64,000 bases of DNA, from the NCBI GenBank assembly GCA_032158295.1, contig CM063249.1, positions 10,997,139 through 11,061,138 on the forward strand. The letters run 5' to 3'. The position numbers and the translations under genes are program-made. Of the stretch, positions 23,816-36,000 are shown piece after piece (position 1 is the first letter of the stretch; each line of letters opens with the position of its first letter). The notes beneath the pieces were generated by a model, which saw only the letters and a list, made by a program, of their open reading frames with translations, ran no database searches and was not told where the DNA came from. The DNA comes from Pycnopodia helianthoides (taxonomy: Eukaryota; Echinodermata; Asteroidea; Forcipulatida; Asteriidae).

Positions 23816-24266
23816 CCAACACCAAATAGGTTGGGTAAAACAAAATAAAAGTGTTGAACCATCAGTTGAGAGGAGAGTGTAGCACGCTAAAAAATACTTG
23901 ACACGCCTGACCTCAGACGAGCTACCACCAAGAACCGCACCCAAACAATCATTCAAAAAGCAAGAAATAATGGAAAAACTATACAAAGCGAAGTCTGAAA
24001 TGCCTGGGTACTGACATATGCAGCTTATTCGTCCATTTAAGGTAGGTTGACTGCTGTGTAGCTGCTAAATGTGTTTCCCTGACTTCACTTAGACGTTTTC
24101 AGAGCCCGGGCACACACTTTTTGTTCAATTCAAACGCTTTTTTTAAAAGGCAACAACATTATCAAACAGAATATACCACGCACCGGGTGTTTGAATGAAC
24201 CTTTGAATTAATATTTGCTGTATACATTTTCCAGGTGGTATTTTCTGCAAAGATGAGAATGAAATC

Positions 24267-24959
24267 TTGCCCATGTTTCAACTTGTTTACATTCGGTAAT
24301 ATTTTTCATTGATATAGGGGTTGGGAATTTAAACTGTTGTGAAACCAACCCCTGGTGCTCTATGTGGTATGGTGTACACCCGTACTCTCGGTAATTCTTT
24401 ACATATGATTTCAGGGAGGGATGCACTTTTGTACACGAGGAAAAGAGTGATCGTGCACCAAATGAAAGAGGTTGTTAAAGTATAGGAACAATTGGGCGGA
24501 TACCCTCTGCCACATGTCCACATTATAGTGGGCAGATACGGCAAATATTTGGGGGAAACTGTTCCTTTGATGATACAAGCAAGGAATTTGTCACAGAGTT
24601 ATAGAGTTTGCTGTGAAAAAAAAGATATTATGGCTATAGAGTCATCGCAGATTTGTCCATAGAAATACAGCCATTTTGGATTTTTTTTTTATAAAAGGCC
24701 CAGTCCCTTGATCACCTTCCTGCCGCACTCGAAAATGAAAATTCGTCCGAAACGAACGTTTGGTGCTCGATATGACGATACGTGGCATGGTATAGCCTAC
24801 CGTGACCTCTTCCTCATTGTTTTTTTTTCAGATTCTCAGAAATTTTTAGGAGCGGGTACTTCTGTACAAAAGGGAAAGTATAGTGTTTTGTGCTTCCGGC
24901 ACAGCGCAAACGCGTTGTCACTCCCTAAATTAATAATATCATGTTTACCACGCCGCTAT
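24267..24959. other. Non-coding stretch, no gene
   Basis: It contains one reversed, diverged unit of the minisatellite of 9845-10150 (GGCGGATACCCTCTGCCACA, near 24495). No coding signal. Confidence 0.4.
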
Positions 24960-25549
24960 TAGAGAGGTTTCGCAAGCGTACGGATACGGATACAGATACA
25001 GATACGATAACCGTATCCGTTCACGTTAGATGCGCCTCAGATTTTGTTTCGCAATCATAGAGTTATGTGTCAGGCCTGGGCCAAACTATAGACATAGTTT
25101 GTGCGAGCAAAATAAATCCAAAATCATTGTGTGTGTGTTCTTGTTACATTGGAGAATTTGGTTGAGTAGTATTTTTATTTAAATTATCGTTTTCGGACCC
25201 CCACGTTAAACGCGTGTAAAGAAAGTTTCCGGTAAGCACGGCAAAATAGAGACTCCTGTTTATACTGTATTTTCCCCATATTTTGCTTACAAATGATGAA
25301 AACATTTCCATCTATGTCATAAATGACACCTTTAAAAGCAATACCAGGGGAAATGTTTTTAATCTAGGGCAAAAATACAACTAAAATCAGCAAAACGGTA
25401 TCCGTTTTTAACGTACGTGAATGAGCTCCCGTATCCTTTGTCAACGCACATGCACAACACGGAAGACACGGTTACGAGTCACGTGAACACACAAAGTGTT
25501 GACGTATCCGTATCCGTATCTGTATCCGTAGCCTTGCGAAACCTCTCTA
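24960..25549. mobile_element. Non-autonomous DNA element, TAGAGAGGTTTCGCAAG ends
   Basis: The terminal inverted repeats are TAGAGAGGTTTCGCAAG and CTTGCGAAACCTCTCTA. Just inside each end is a short hexamer array (GGATAC/GATACA at the left, GTATCC at the right) in inverted orientation, so the terminal arms extend to about 60 bp. The interior (about 450 bp) has no coding capacity. The class is not clear from the target site. Confidence 0.8.
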
Positions 25550-26006
25550 TTATTTTACTCTTTGGACAACTTATCGTACCCATTTTTAATGTTATTATTA
25601 TTATTTTATTTTGCATTGTCACTCTTGCGACTCTTTCAAAGATTACAACAACAAAAATCGCAACGAAAACATAAGCAGAATGATTTCGGTTACAACAATG
25701 TTTACTGTACACTACTATAGTATTACTTTAGCCCAAATACACCGCTGAAATGTGAGTACTTCCGCAAACATTAGGAAACTGCTGAGCGCGTAAAGCTAAA
25801 TAACTGCCCGGTGATCATGTTCACTTTTGTTTTCCATATGACAAAAGCAAAAAAAAAAGGAAACACGTATTGGTTTAGTTGAGAAGTCCCCACATGATTC
25901 ATCATAACAGTGTCATGATTGAATTCTATTACAGATTTAGTATTGTGTAACGTAGGGCCTACAGTTGTGTAATCACTTTCGATCACCAGGAAGCAATTTG
26001 AATACC
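25550..26006. other. Non-coding stretch, no gene
   Basis: No supported feature apart from a short ATT microsatellite at about 25592-25606. Confidence 0.35.
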
Positions 26007-26402
26007 TTAAAGGAACATTACAGAATTGTTTTTTTGCTAACAAAACAGTTGCTGGCAGTGTAAGCACTTTATTTAATCCACCATATACATAAACTGACAA
26101 ACCTGTAGAAGTTTGAGATCGATCGGCCACCTGGGTCACGAGAAAATAGTGAAAAACCGATTACACATTTTGCATGAAATCATATAGATTCAACAAATGA
26201 ATAAAACGCTCACTGAGCGATAAACTCCAATCGGAAAATTAGTTTATTCATTTCTCATCAAATATGGCATTTCAGACATAAATATTTCAAGGGATGTTTT
26301 CTACTATCATCATCATTAGACCGTGTAAGTTTTGTGTAAATCTGTGATCAAAAAGTATATTTTACAAGTTGTTTTCTTACCAATTCTGTAATGTTCCTTT
26401 AA
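26007..26402. mobile_element. Complete TTAA-bordered MITE, AGGAACATTACAGAATTG family
   Basis: It starts TTAAAGGAACATTACAGAAT and ends ATTCTGTAATGTTCCTTTAA: perfect inverted ends with TTAA at both borders, as piggyBac-type insertions leave. The centre contains GCTCACTGAGCG. Other copies lie at 32252-32643 (RNF25 intron), 63644-64000 (CHEK2, cut by the window) and, as a half copy, 18618-18835. Confidence 0.85.
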
Positions 26403-27140
26403 ATCAGAAGAATGATGACTCCATCAGCGTCATTGGTTGCCGATTTCTGTTGAGTGAGATGTTGGCGTGTTGAGCAGATTTGTGTCCTCACTGATTACCA
26501 TGGGCCCCAGTGGACCTGGCTTAAGCACAGAACTAAGCTAAGGAACACATTGTACATAAATGTTGCTTTATTCCCACTTATAAATAAAAGTTGACCAGCC
26601 AACACAAACCTATGTCATACGTACCATTATTGTTATGGGGTCCCTGCTAAAGTTGTGGGGTGTTTTCTTTTTTTCTTTTTCGAAGCAACATTTTTCCAAA
26701 CGGCCCAATTTCACGGCACTTCTCAAAATATGATTCTGCACATATCGCCCAAGCCAAATTTCATCCACCTGCTTTTTTAAATCACATAAAGTAGCTAAAG
26801 GAGTACCTTGAACATTTTAAGAATATTTCCACCTTACCTACTACTTAAAGGTGCCAGTAGTGTCTTCTTTAAAATAAGAAGAAAACAATTTTCCATTCCT
26901 ATCGTGTATGCATGTTTTAGTTATGTGCGCGTCATTTGCAATGTGCGCAGCTTGGAAACGCATTTCCACACCCAGTGACTTGCATGAAACGGAAGACCAA
27001 GTACTTCCTCCCATGTTTTAACATCAAGTGTTAGGCAAAAAGATAGTTATACCCCAGAGAATGTCGCGTGTACTATTTAGGGTTAGGACCTACTTGTCAT
27101 AAAGACACTTTGGGATAGGATGGACACATTACTATGACAC
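26403..27140. other. Non-coding stretch with a decayed MITE end
   Basis: GGCCCAATTTCACGGCACTTC at 26702 is a worn end of the GGGCCCAATTTCAT family. No gene. Confidence 0.35.
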
Positions 27141-27450
27141 TATAGATGGATTGACGCCATTTGACGGCATCTGTGATGACAAAACAATGGAAATGGGCAC
27201 GCGTGTACGCGCTGCGCAAGATTCTCAGCCAATGATAGGCCGTATCCGAATTGGCGGCTACGGATACGGCTACGACTGTTGCTAAGGGTGTTGCTAAGGA
27301 TGTACTATACTTCCACGCATGATGAAGCGGAAATTTAGCCGTAGCCGTAGCCGTAGCCGTAGCCATAGCCGCCAATTCGGACACGGCTTTATTCGCCTTT
27401 CACGTTTATTCACGTTTCATCAACGATGGCGGCCAAGTGCAAGGGGTATT
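27141..27450. mobile_element. MITE of the ATAGATGGATTG family with an element nested in it
   Basis: The left end TATAGATGGATTGACGCCAT and the words GATTCTCAGCCAATGATAG and CATCAACGATGGCGG match the copy at 7727-7883 in order. The match is interrupted at 27239-27387 by a second element. Confidence 0.65.
27239..27387. mobile_element. Nested short element, GCCGTATCCGAATTGGCGGC ends
   Basis: The terminal inverted repeats are GCCGTATCCGAATTGGCGGC and GCCGCCAATTCGGACACGGC. Each is flanked inside by CGGATACGG and (GTAGCC)n hexamers that resemble those of the element at 24960-25549. Confidence 0.7.
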
Positions 27451-28330
27451 ACTGTTAGGTTTGGGTACATTTGTCGGTAGGCCTACATGACTTTTTGTAT
27501 ACACCCAAACCAAACAGTGTACTCCTATAGTGTCCACCATGTCTATCAAACAAAAGGCTAGTTGTATATAAGCATCCTGGGAAATTATTTCGTCTGAAGC
27601 GCGGGCCCCGTTGATTTGCATGAGATTTGTATATAAAACTGTCTCAGTTTGTCGATAATCCCGTCAGGAAAACACATCGTTTAATTAAAGAGTCACATCA
27701 ACAGATCGCATCATTTGGCAAACAAAACACGTGGCAAAAATGGCAGCCTTTTTTTTGTCGCAAGTTCAGTCGCACGATTGTTGTGGTCAGTCTTTTTTTT
27801 TTTTTAGCTTTCATTTGTGGGTTTTCTTGCCAACCGAGACAGTTGAAATTAATGCAATCACAGGAAGACAAATATCGTAACATTAAAAGCCTGCATCTTG
27901 TCCCAATGAAATGACATGAATGAATCTATATATGAATTTCGAGCAGCTGCCAAAAATAAACAAGGTAGGCCTAATATTTTTAGAGGGGAATTTTGGCGCA
28001 CCCTTTTTATTTTCCACGGGAACAATAACGCCGACTGACTATTGAATCGATTAAGTACCAACACAAACCACAAATTGTATGAATTCCGAACATAGCACCA
28101 TATTAGCACCATATTTGCCCACTTTTCAGACGTCATCTCTTTACAATTGACTCCCAAAACTGGCAGACCGTGCCCATGGTGGGCAGTTGCCCTCGTGTGA
28201 CGTAGTGCAATGGTGGTCGTTAACAGAGACCTAATTCCATAAAGCAGTTTGTCAACAGAGGGCGCTATGTGTAATCTGCGTTCAGAGCCGATTATTTCCA
28301 CCTTTCTGATTATTATTTAATAAAAGTTTG
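27451..28330. other. Non-coding stretch, no gene
   Basis: Open frames 27627-27914 and 27858-28301 on opposite strands show no domain I recognise. A poly-T tract of 13 lies at about 27793-27805. Confidence 0.35.
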
Positions 28331-28480
28331 GGGTTTGAACAAAGAAAAATTGACTAGAGCGGGATTTGAACCAACGACCTCCGGATTAACGTACCGGCGC
28401 TCTACCAACTGAGTTATCTAGCCCTATGTTGGCGGTCTCCCTATTTTGTCAATATCTTTGTTCGGGGTGCCATTATTTAC
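28331..28480 (-). mobile_element. tRNA-derived SINE copy 1
   Basis: On the minus strand, 28424 to 28352 can be drawn as a tRNA: acceptor pairing GGCTAGA/TCTAGTC, box A TAACTCAGTTGGTAGAGCG and box B GGTTCAAATCC. The anticodon stem has a mismatch and position 33 is not U, so this is a SINE head and not a working tRNA gene. The same 150 bp, including the flanking AACAAAGAAAAATTGACTAG and CTATTTTGTCAATATCTTTG, recurs at 44735-44882. A further scrap is at 45057-45100. Confidence 0.7.
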
Positions 28481-28617
28481 TATTATTTAAAAAAAAATCC
28501 CCTTTTTTTCCCCAGTACCGAAGTACGAACCTACCTTTAAGATGTATCTAGGAAAAAAAACTTCAAACATAAATGTTTTGTTGGCATTAAACCCACATTT
28601 GTGGTCTTTCTATCTAA

Positions 28618-29002
28618 GGGGCCATTCAGAATAGTCAATGTTAATAATTTTCGATTTGTTTTTCGAAATTGTTTTGACCCACCCTCTCACCCAAGATTTC
28701 GATTTTTAAATATTGAATGACTTAAAAGTATATTCAATACACTAAACAACAAAGTAATACCTCAAATGATGCAGATATTTGCGATCGAAGGTCTCCAGCA
28801 TCAGTAGTTTCCAATGGCTTTTCCTGGCTTAAACAAACAACGATCTGGGCCAGCTGGGTATTTATTTTTATTATTTTTTTCTTCTTCTATTTTTTTAAAT
28901 TCAAAACTGAATTTCGATTTTCGGTTATTTCTTTTGACCCACCCACCCACAATTTCGAAAACAAATCGAAATTTGTTAACATTGACTATTCTGAATGGCC
29001 CC
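28618..29002. mobile_element. Non-autonomous DNA element, GGGGCCATTCAGAATAGTC ends
   Basis: The terminal inverted repeats are nearly perfect over about 27 bp (GGGGCCATTCAGAATAGTCA, and its inverse ending GAATGGCCCC at 29002). The arms continue through TTTCGATTTG, TTTTGACCCACCC and AAATTTCG. The element is 385 bp and non-coding. Confidence 0.8.
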
Positions 29003-30070
29003 TCATAGTAAACTTGAAGAAAGACAGGGATTACTTTTTAGTGGAAATCTTCATTTCTATTCCCTCAACAACAACAAAAGGTTTGCTGCATTTTACGTCA
29101 TCGCTCTGGTCATGCTAAACAACTTTCAAATAATGCAATTTTTGTATAACTAAGTATTATTTCATTATTTTATTACCTGTGCAACCAATTTCGGCTATAA
29201 TAGTTCCTATAGTATTAGTATTATTAGTTCATTTATATATTTAAACAAATTATAATTCTCTTTTGTTTAACTGAGGGCTGCGCAATCATGCACAAATTGT
29301 TTTTTTAGGTTCTGCAATAAATAACTGCTTGATGTCATTACAATACTGTGTTCAAATTTTATTAAGCCCTTCAAAGCTGTTGAAACCCATGTTAATAAAA
29401 ACCTCTTTGACTGATCAAAACTGACACCAAGAAACATTTTAAATTGCACAAAATAAATGCCCTAATTCACACACACTTCTCCCAGGTTTTGTTGCCGTAA
29501 ATCAAGCGACTAGATCCAGGCAGGTAATCTAACCCTGTAGAGATCATAGAAACAGTTTAACTCGAACCCTGCCAATCCTTTGATCTACTACACAATGAAG
29601 GATTCAGAAGGACTGAGTGTTCGGATTAAAGTTAAAAGTCATGAAGCTAGGTAGCCCCATAAGTTAATGGTCGTATCAAGTGGATTTGGCACATGTAGTT
29701 ATGAAATAGAACTAGAGGGTGTACAAAATCATGTGAAACAGCTCAAACAACGCCCTCACTAAGGCCAAATGAAGACCTATCATTGACTGAGGGATGGTGT
29801 TACATCTTGGTGTTACAAGTACAAAAGTCTCCATTGTTTTATCTCAGCAATGGGGGCAGGGGTCGAAGCGAAGGGTCTGTCCGTAAAATACAGTGGCTAT
29901 TAGGCATGGGATTGCCTACAAAAATTAATATGCACATTGTTAATATGGTACTTAGAAATATTTTCAAAAATTTTGTGTTTACTTTGTTAAGAAAACTCTT
30001 TGGCTTTCCACTTGACAGCAGTCAAAATCATGTTTTTTTATGAGACTTTCTTAAAAGGTTGCATCATGCA
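29003..30070. other. 3' flank of RNF25
   Basis: Downstream of the RNF25 stop on the minus strand, presumably 3' untranslated sequence followed by intergenic DNA. The nearest minus-strand AATAAA that I see is at about 29357, roughly 0.7 kb past the stop. No other gene. Confidence 0.4.
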
Positions 30071-33000
30071 TCATAACTTGACATTCTCAAATCCAGGAGG
30101 CGGTGCCACTGACTTCTGACCCAAGTCTTTCTTGGGATCTACGATTGTCTTAAAGCCAGGCGGAAGTTTCTTCAGGGCTGTTTTATTGGAGACCGAAGTG
30201 GCACTCTCAGCAAGACTGGCTTCACAGTGCTCAGTCTTGCTCTTGCTTTCACTGCCAACACGCTCATTCTTCGGATCAGTGTGCGTCTTGTCTTTTGATC
30301 TTCCCCCGCTGCCTTCACTGTGAGATGCTTCTTTTGAGTGGCTGCTGCTATCTTTAATGTTTTGAGAAGTGCCTTGTGATTGGTTAAGGTGTTCAGACCT
30401 ATGTTGACCTCTACCCTTAGTAGTTTGGCTTTGAGTTGCTTGGCTAAGCTGTTTAGATCTCTGCTGATAACCTCTGCCCTTATTTTGGGGTCGAGGTGGA
30501 TCTTTTGAATGGTTTTGCTGCACTGGTTTCCATTGGTTACCTCTACGGTCACTGTTGTTTTGAGACCTGTCATCTGATTGGTTGAGATGAGATGATCTCC
30601 GCTGGTTACCTCTGCTTTGACTTTGGCTTAGATGAGACCCATCTTTGGATTGGTTGAAATGTTCCAGTCTCTGTTCTTCTCTCCAATGGCGATGTTCCTT
30701 CCTAATTTCAGTTCTATTATCTCTGCTCTCACTTCCTATGTCATTGGATTGACCCTTCACCCCGATGTTGCAATCTCCATCAATACTCTCCTCCGAAGCT
30801 TCTACCCTTCGCCTACGTCCCAAGTTTTTCCTGGGCTCAAAAGTATCTTCCCTTGTTTGCAGGTCCTTCTTATTGTTAGCTGATTGTGCACTCAGATCTA
30901 AAGTTCCGCCTTCAGTCAGTTTTGAATCTGATTCGTCTGCTTTCTTCCTACACTCTTCACTCAAAGTTGGTTTTTTCCTTCGGCCCTATGGGCTCTGTAG
31001 GTCCGTCTACCATGGCCTTTGCATCTGGATCAAACTTTCCTTTAAAATCATTTCTCCTCTTCTCAATTGGGCGTGTCCTAGACTTCCGACCTTCATTCTT
31101 GATTTCTCCCGAATCACTAACCGTTTTGTCCATTTTATCAGCTGATGCGTCATTTTTCCTTTCATTTCCTGTCCCACGAGGGTCATATCTCCTCTTTGAT
31201 CTTTCCCCTTTCTCAGGTTTCTCATCTTTAACCTTAATACTCAATGGAGTTTCGCTATCATTTTCAAACCTCCCATCTGATTGGTCAGCCGTTTGTTTAC
31301 TTCCAGTACTTATCTGTGATTGGTCAGTAGGGTTCTCATGCTCTGATGACCCCTTATCCCTTGTCTTTGCCCGGTCACTTTATCCCTTCTTCCAACATCT
31401 GTTGGTTTAGCACAATTTTCCTTGTTACCCGAGGAATGTGGGCGTGTGCGACCCCTCCCCTTGACCACCTCCCTTGAGCTGAGCCCCTCCCACCCGGTCT
31501 GTGGTCGCTCCTATTGGACGATCTTGGCCTGTAAGAGTAACTCCCCTTGTTACGTCCGGCATCATTTCTAGCACTGGGAAGAGTCGATCCTGTTGCAGGT
31601 TTCATGTCTTCCTGTGCCTGCTCTGTCTCACTTGGGGCAACATCTTGCGTCTTGGTGTTTCTTTCGTGGAGGTTTTGTGGATGTGTTGTCACTGCTGTGA
31701 TGCCTGTATTTAGCGGCAGTGTAGGGGTCTGAAATGATCAATGCAAAACAATTGAAGACGATTCGTCTCAAGTTGAACATTTAGTCTTATCGACAGGCAG
31801 CTTTCCAGTTTTAATGTGTGATTCTCACCAGCCACAATCATGTGCAAGATCGGAAGGAGTTGAGGAACTGAAGACCAAATAATAATGAGTACAGGTTTCC
31901 CCTCATTATCACACAAACTATTTGTGCCTTCTCCTTTTTCCACAGATGTCCCCCACATAAGTCAGTCTCATTCACTATTTACTTTTTCTCCCTCTTCCCA
32001 CCTTTGATTTTGTTTTTTTTGTGGTTCCACCCTCATGTGGTTAAACTTGCCCCTTCTCTCAAGCACCCCCAAACTCCAGCCCGTTTTGTCTCCTTTTCAT
32101 TGTTCATCCCTTGCTTGTTTTCGATTGCATTCAGCCTCTCTCTCTTTTTACTTCTTTCTTCCTGACTGCTTCTGTTTCTCTAGTATGTGTGTGTAATGTG
32201 TTGTCATTTTACCTTAGAGAAAGTCTCTGCTAGGGTCAAAACTTGAGCCATTAAAGGAACATTACAGAATTGGTAAGAAAAAAACTTGTAAAATATACTT
32301 TTTGATCACAGATTTACATAAAACTTACACGGTCTAATGATGATGATAGAAGAAAACATCCCTTGAAATATTTCTGTCTGATATTGCCATATTTGATGAG
32401 AAATGAATAAACTAATTTTCCGATTGGAGTTTATCGCTCAGTGAGCGTTTTATTCATTTGTTGAATCTATATGATTTCATGCAAATGTGTAATTGGTTTT
32501 TCACTATTTTCTCGTAACACAGATGGCCGATCGATCTCAAACTTCTACAGGTTTGTCAGTTTATGTATATGATGGATTAATAAAGTGCTTACACTGCCAG
32601 CAACTGTTTTGTTAGCAAAAACCAATTCTGTAATGTTCCTTTAACTAGTGCCATTAAAATTTTGTCTGCATTTATACCATAGGTCACTTTGGTTGGTAAG
32701 CAGTTTGCAACAGCTTATTAATTCTATTTTTTAGAAACTATATGTCTGAAAGTCACTTTTTGGAGGGGAAGTTACCTGGGATATATCTATGAGGAATTTG
32801 TTACTCTCAGCTTCAACGTCAATGATTCCGCCCTTTTCCTTTTGTCGTCTATAGAGGGCAGCCATCCTCCTCTGCATCTTGCGTAACTCGGCATTAGGGG
32901 TGTACACTTCATGGTTGGAATTAGGGGCTGGGGCATTGTCCAGCTGGGAAATGTCATAGGTCACTGGTTCTCGACAGACGGCACACACAGGCTGTGGGAA

Positions 33001-36000
33001 ATACACAAAGCTGCGTTAAACCAAATAATTTAGTCAAATTTCTTTTTGCTTGGGTCTGGAATGGTCAAGTAAAGTATTAAAAGTAGGGTCAACGTTTGTA
33101 ATGCAGTTGCTCAGAGCAGGTAATTTCTCTCATAACTGGATATACCAAGAATAAGGTCAAACAATGAAATTTTGTGTACATGCTTTTGGAAAATTTAGTC
33201 AACCTGTAATAAGAAATTAAGAACACATATCTTTTTCATTTGTCTTTTTCTTTGCAATATCTGATGTAAAATAATAATAGTGCTTTCCTGTATGACCTAT
33301 TGACCCATTTTACGACATGCAGCGCATTTACTTAGTGTGGGAGGTAGGTGATGGGATTGTGCCTTTGATGATACAGCAATGGATTTGGCACACAGTCAAT
33401 TTTGCTTGAGAAAGATATTTGGCTATAGGGCAAAAAATTATAGGTAGAATAACTAGCAATGTCAACCATTTTGAAAATTATGAGAAAAAATTTTTTCCAA
33501 GTAACTTCAAAAAGAAATTCTAAATCTGCAATTGCCCTTTAACCAAATGTCTTTCTCATGCATACTCTGACTGTGTGCCAAAATCCATATCCATCTGCCC
33601 CGCCCCACATGCACCTATCCATTCCGCCCATTATGAGTAGTTACAATGTGCCAGAGGAGTTAACTCCAAATGGTTTGACACACATTGGGTTGAGGTCGTT
33701 TTCGCGTCATACAAAGGGTCAATTCTGGATGTAACATGAACGAATTCTGAGAAAGTGAAAGACTCTGCTAGGGTCAAAATGTCAGGCCTTTAACTATCTC
33801 TGCCTGAACAAACTCATCTACATGTACTATGCACACAGACCTACGCCTGCCAGGTTTGTCCAAGTTTGTGCAATATCGTGTTTTTCAATAAAATGGACAT
33901 CATAAGTTTTCCCCTCACCTTTTCCTCGCTTTCCTGTGCGTGTTTGAGATAGCGAGCTAGACAGAGACTGTGGAAGTAATGATAACAAGGCGTCTTGGTG
34001 AAGACGTCATCCTCCGTGAACCCATGGAGGCAGATCACACACTGGCAGCTCGGTGTGTTATTATTGGTCAGGCTTTCCTTAGCAACCTGACAAACAACAA
34101 GACAAGAACAGGAATGAAATCGCCAGGAATACTGTTGCAACATTACTTCATTTTGTGAACATTACTGCATGACGACAGACCATAGTGTTAGCCAGAGGGG
34201 TGTCTGGGTGTCTTTTGGACACCTTGTTTTAATTTTGACACCTCTGTAATCTGTAATTGACATGTAAATGAACAATTTGGACACCCAGTTTTTTATTTTC
34301 GCGCAAATTTGGACACCCTTTTATCAAACCCTTTTGGCTAAAACCTTGTGACAGGCACCGTGGACGAAAACCGAATGTACTGCATTCACAACATACACTT
34401 TGATAGCACAAGACAAACAATGGTTATACCTCAATTAGTTCATACAGCATAGCTCCGCCCTGTCTCTCCTCGGCTAACTGCTTCAGTTTGGCATCGAGAC
34501 TGAAAAAGAATTGCCAAAGACTACAGTCTCAACAGAAACACTACAAATAAGTTAAAACAAAAGACTTTACTCCATTGTTAATTGTGTTTTGTCTGAGCCT
34601 GAGCACCTTTTTCAAAAAAACAAAGATATCCACCAAGCCCCACCCACCTCGGCAGCTGCCCATCCATCATGCTCATGCGAGTATCAAAGCGCGTTTCTCT
34701 AGCCCTAGGTTGTTGACCTAACTAATGATGATGGATACAGGCCTTGAATTACAATGTAGGCACCTGTGAAATCGACCCCTGGTCTTGGCCCAGGGGTCGA
34801 TTTCACAAAACTCTTCCTAACTTAGGACTAGTCCTAGGCAATGCTAAGAGATAGGACTAGTCCTAAGTACTGGTCCTAACTTAGGACTAGTCCTATCTCT
34901 TAGCATTGCCTAGGACTAGTCCTAAGTTAGGAAGAGTTTTGTGAAATCGACCCCTGGTTTTCCTTCAAAAGCTTCCCATAGACTTTAAGATTTTTGAATA
35001 GAAGAAGTGCCCTTTCCATCATGAAAATGACCTTGCCCTCTCAAAGAGAACCTTGACACCACCTTTTTACCCAAACTGCATTGCAACCTTCATGCATGAG
35101 GCAATCCCTTGTGCATTTTCTGTTTCTGTTTTCGTTTTACCTCGTTAGGTGTTCGTCCGAAATCCCTCTGGAATTCCTAATGGTGATTTCGGCAGACTGT
35201 CTGGGTACTGTCAAAAGTGAAATAGATACTGCTTGACAAAATGGCGAACTCTTCTCTTTAAAAAATCTTACCGTGTCTTCACCTTTCAAAGGAGTAACTT
35301 CCATATTTGTTATACACTTAGATTACCTCAGGAGTTCAGCTTAGCATTGAGGGGTTATTATAAACAATTTGCAAAAGCATCACCTAGCCTTCATTTAAGG
35401 GGTCCACCACGGTCCTGGATAGCCGTATTCTGGTAAACTACTAGAAAATTAGGACCTCTCATGAGATACAACTGTAGTTGGCAATATCATTCACACAGGG
35501 ATTCACATCTTCATCACAGTGTTGCCATCTTGTGCACTTCACTTTAAAGGTAGATTGGTTTTTGTCATCGTAATGCTTGTTTATAGGCAAAATTACAAAG
35601 AAAGATGCAATATAAATCACATGAGTAAGTTTCAGCTACAGTGTCTATTTGCTGAGAAAACACTTCAAAAAATTAGGATTGGTGGTACACTATAAAGAAC
35701 CAGAATACTTATTGTGGAAGAGTAAGGGTTAACCCTGGTGTGTCTGGTTCACATAGCAAGCACCCTTGTTTACAGGTTTCCTCAGTGTGAGCTACAGTGA
35801 TAAATTTCACTTTATGAGGCATCGTTGCTTTCATTACCAGAAAAATATATATTTATAACATGTAACCTAACCTGTTCAGGTAACATTATATCTAATGTAA
35901 GACACACATACTGCTCGTCTACATTATCTGCAGTGGCTGGATGCAATACTACACTGATTTCACATGGGATTCCACTGTCAAAAAAAACAACACACAAATC

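Larger units (their letters stand above)
18756..24266. repeat. Nested macrosatellite, four units of about 1.35-1.46 kb
   Basis: Four tandem units begin near 18756, 20090, 21457 and 22808, and the last ends at 24266. Each has (a) about 80 bp of MITE-derived sequence (from AATAGTGAAAAACCGATTAC to GGTCACTGAGAACC), (b) a 21-bp minisatellite of about 0.7-0.9 kb, and (c) a unique spacer of about 440 bp running from CCAACACCAAATAGGTTGGG to TTTTCTGCAAAGATGAGAAT. The spacers are almost identical between units, while the inner arrays differ in order and number of the two repeat types. Junctions read GAGAATGAAATAGTG, a fusion of the right end (GAATGAAAT) and the left end (AAAATAGTG), as expected from unequal crossover. 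Confidence 0.9.

Noticed and set aside
18747..23986. Open frames of 143-378 codons in all minus-strand frames and some plus-strand frames
   Set aside because: They follow the 21-bp repeat, whose length is a multiple of three. The three peptides are register variants of the same DNA, and no start, splice or domain signal supports a gene.
28352..28424. Apparent tRNA gene on the minus strand
   Set aside because: Acceptor pairing and both boxes are present, but the anticodon stem is mismatched and U33 is missing. The same sequence with the same flanks recurs at 44763-44835, so it is a SINE head.
1..30000. Reverse transcriptase or transposase genes that would mobilise the repeats
   Set aside because: No catalytic motif of either kind was seen in any frame; all elements here look non-autonomous.
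30132..31732. Plus-strand open frames opposite the RNF25 last exon
   Set aside because: They are shadows of the low-complexity RNF25 tail, which is the strand with the conserved PPGF end and correct splice phase.
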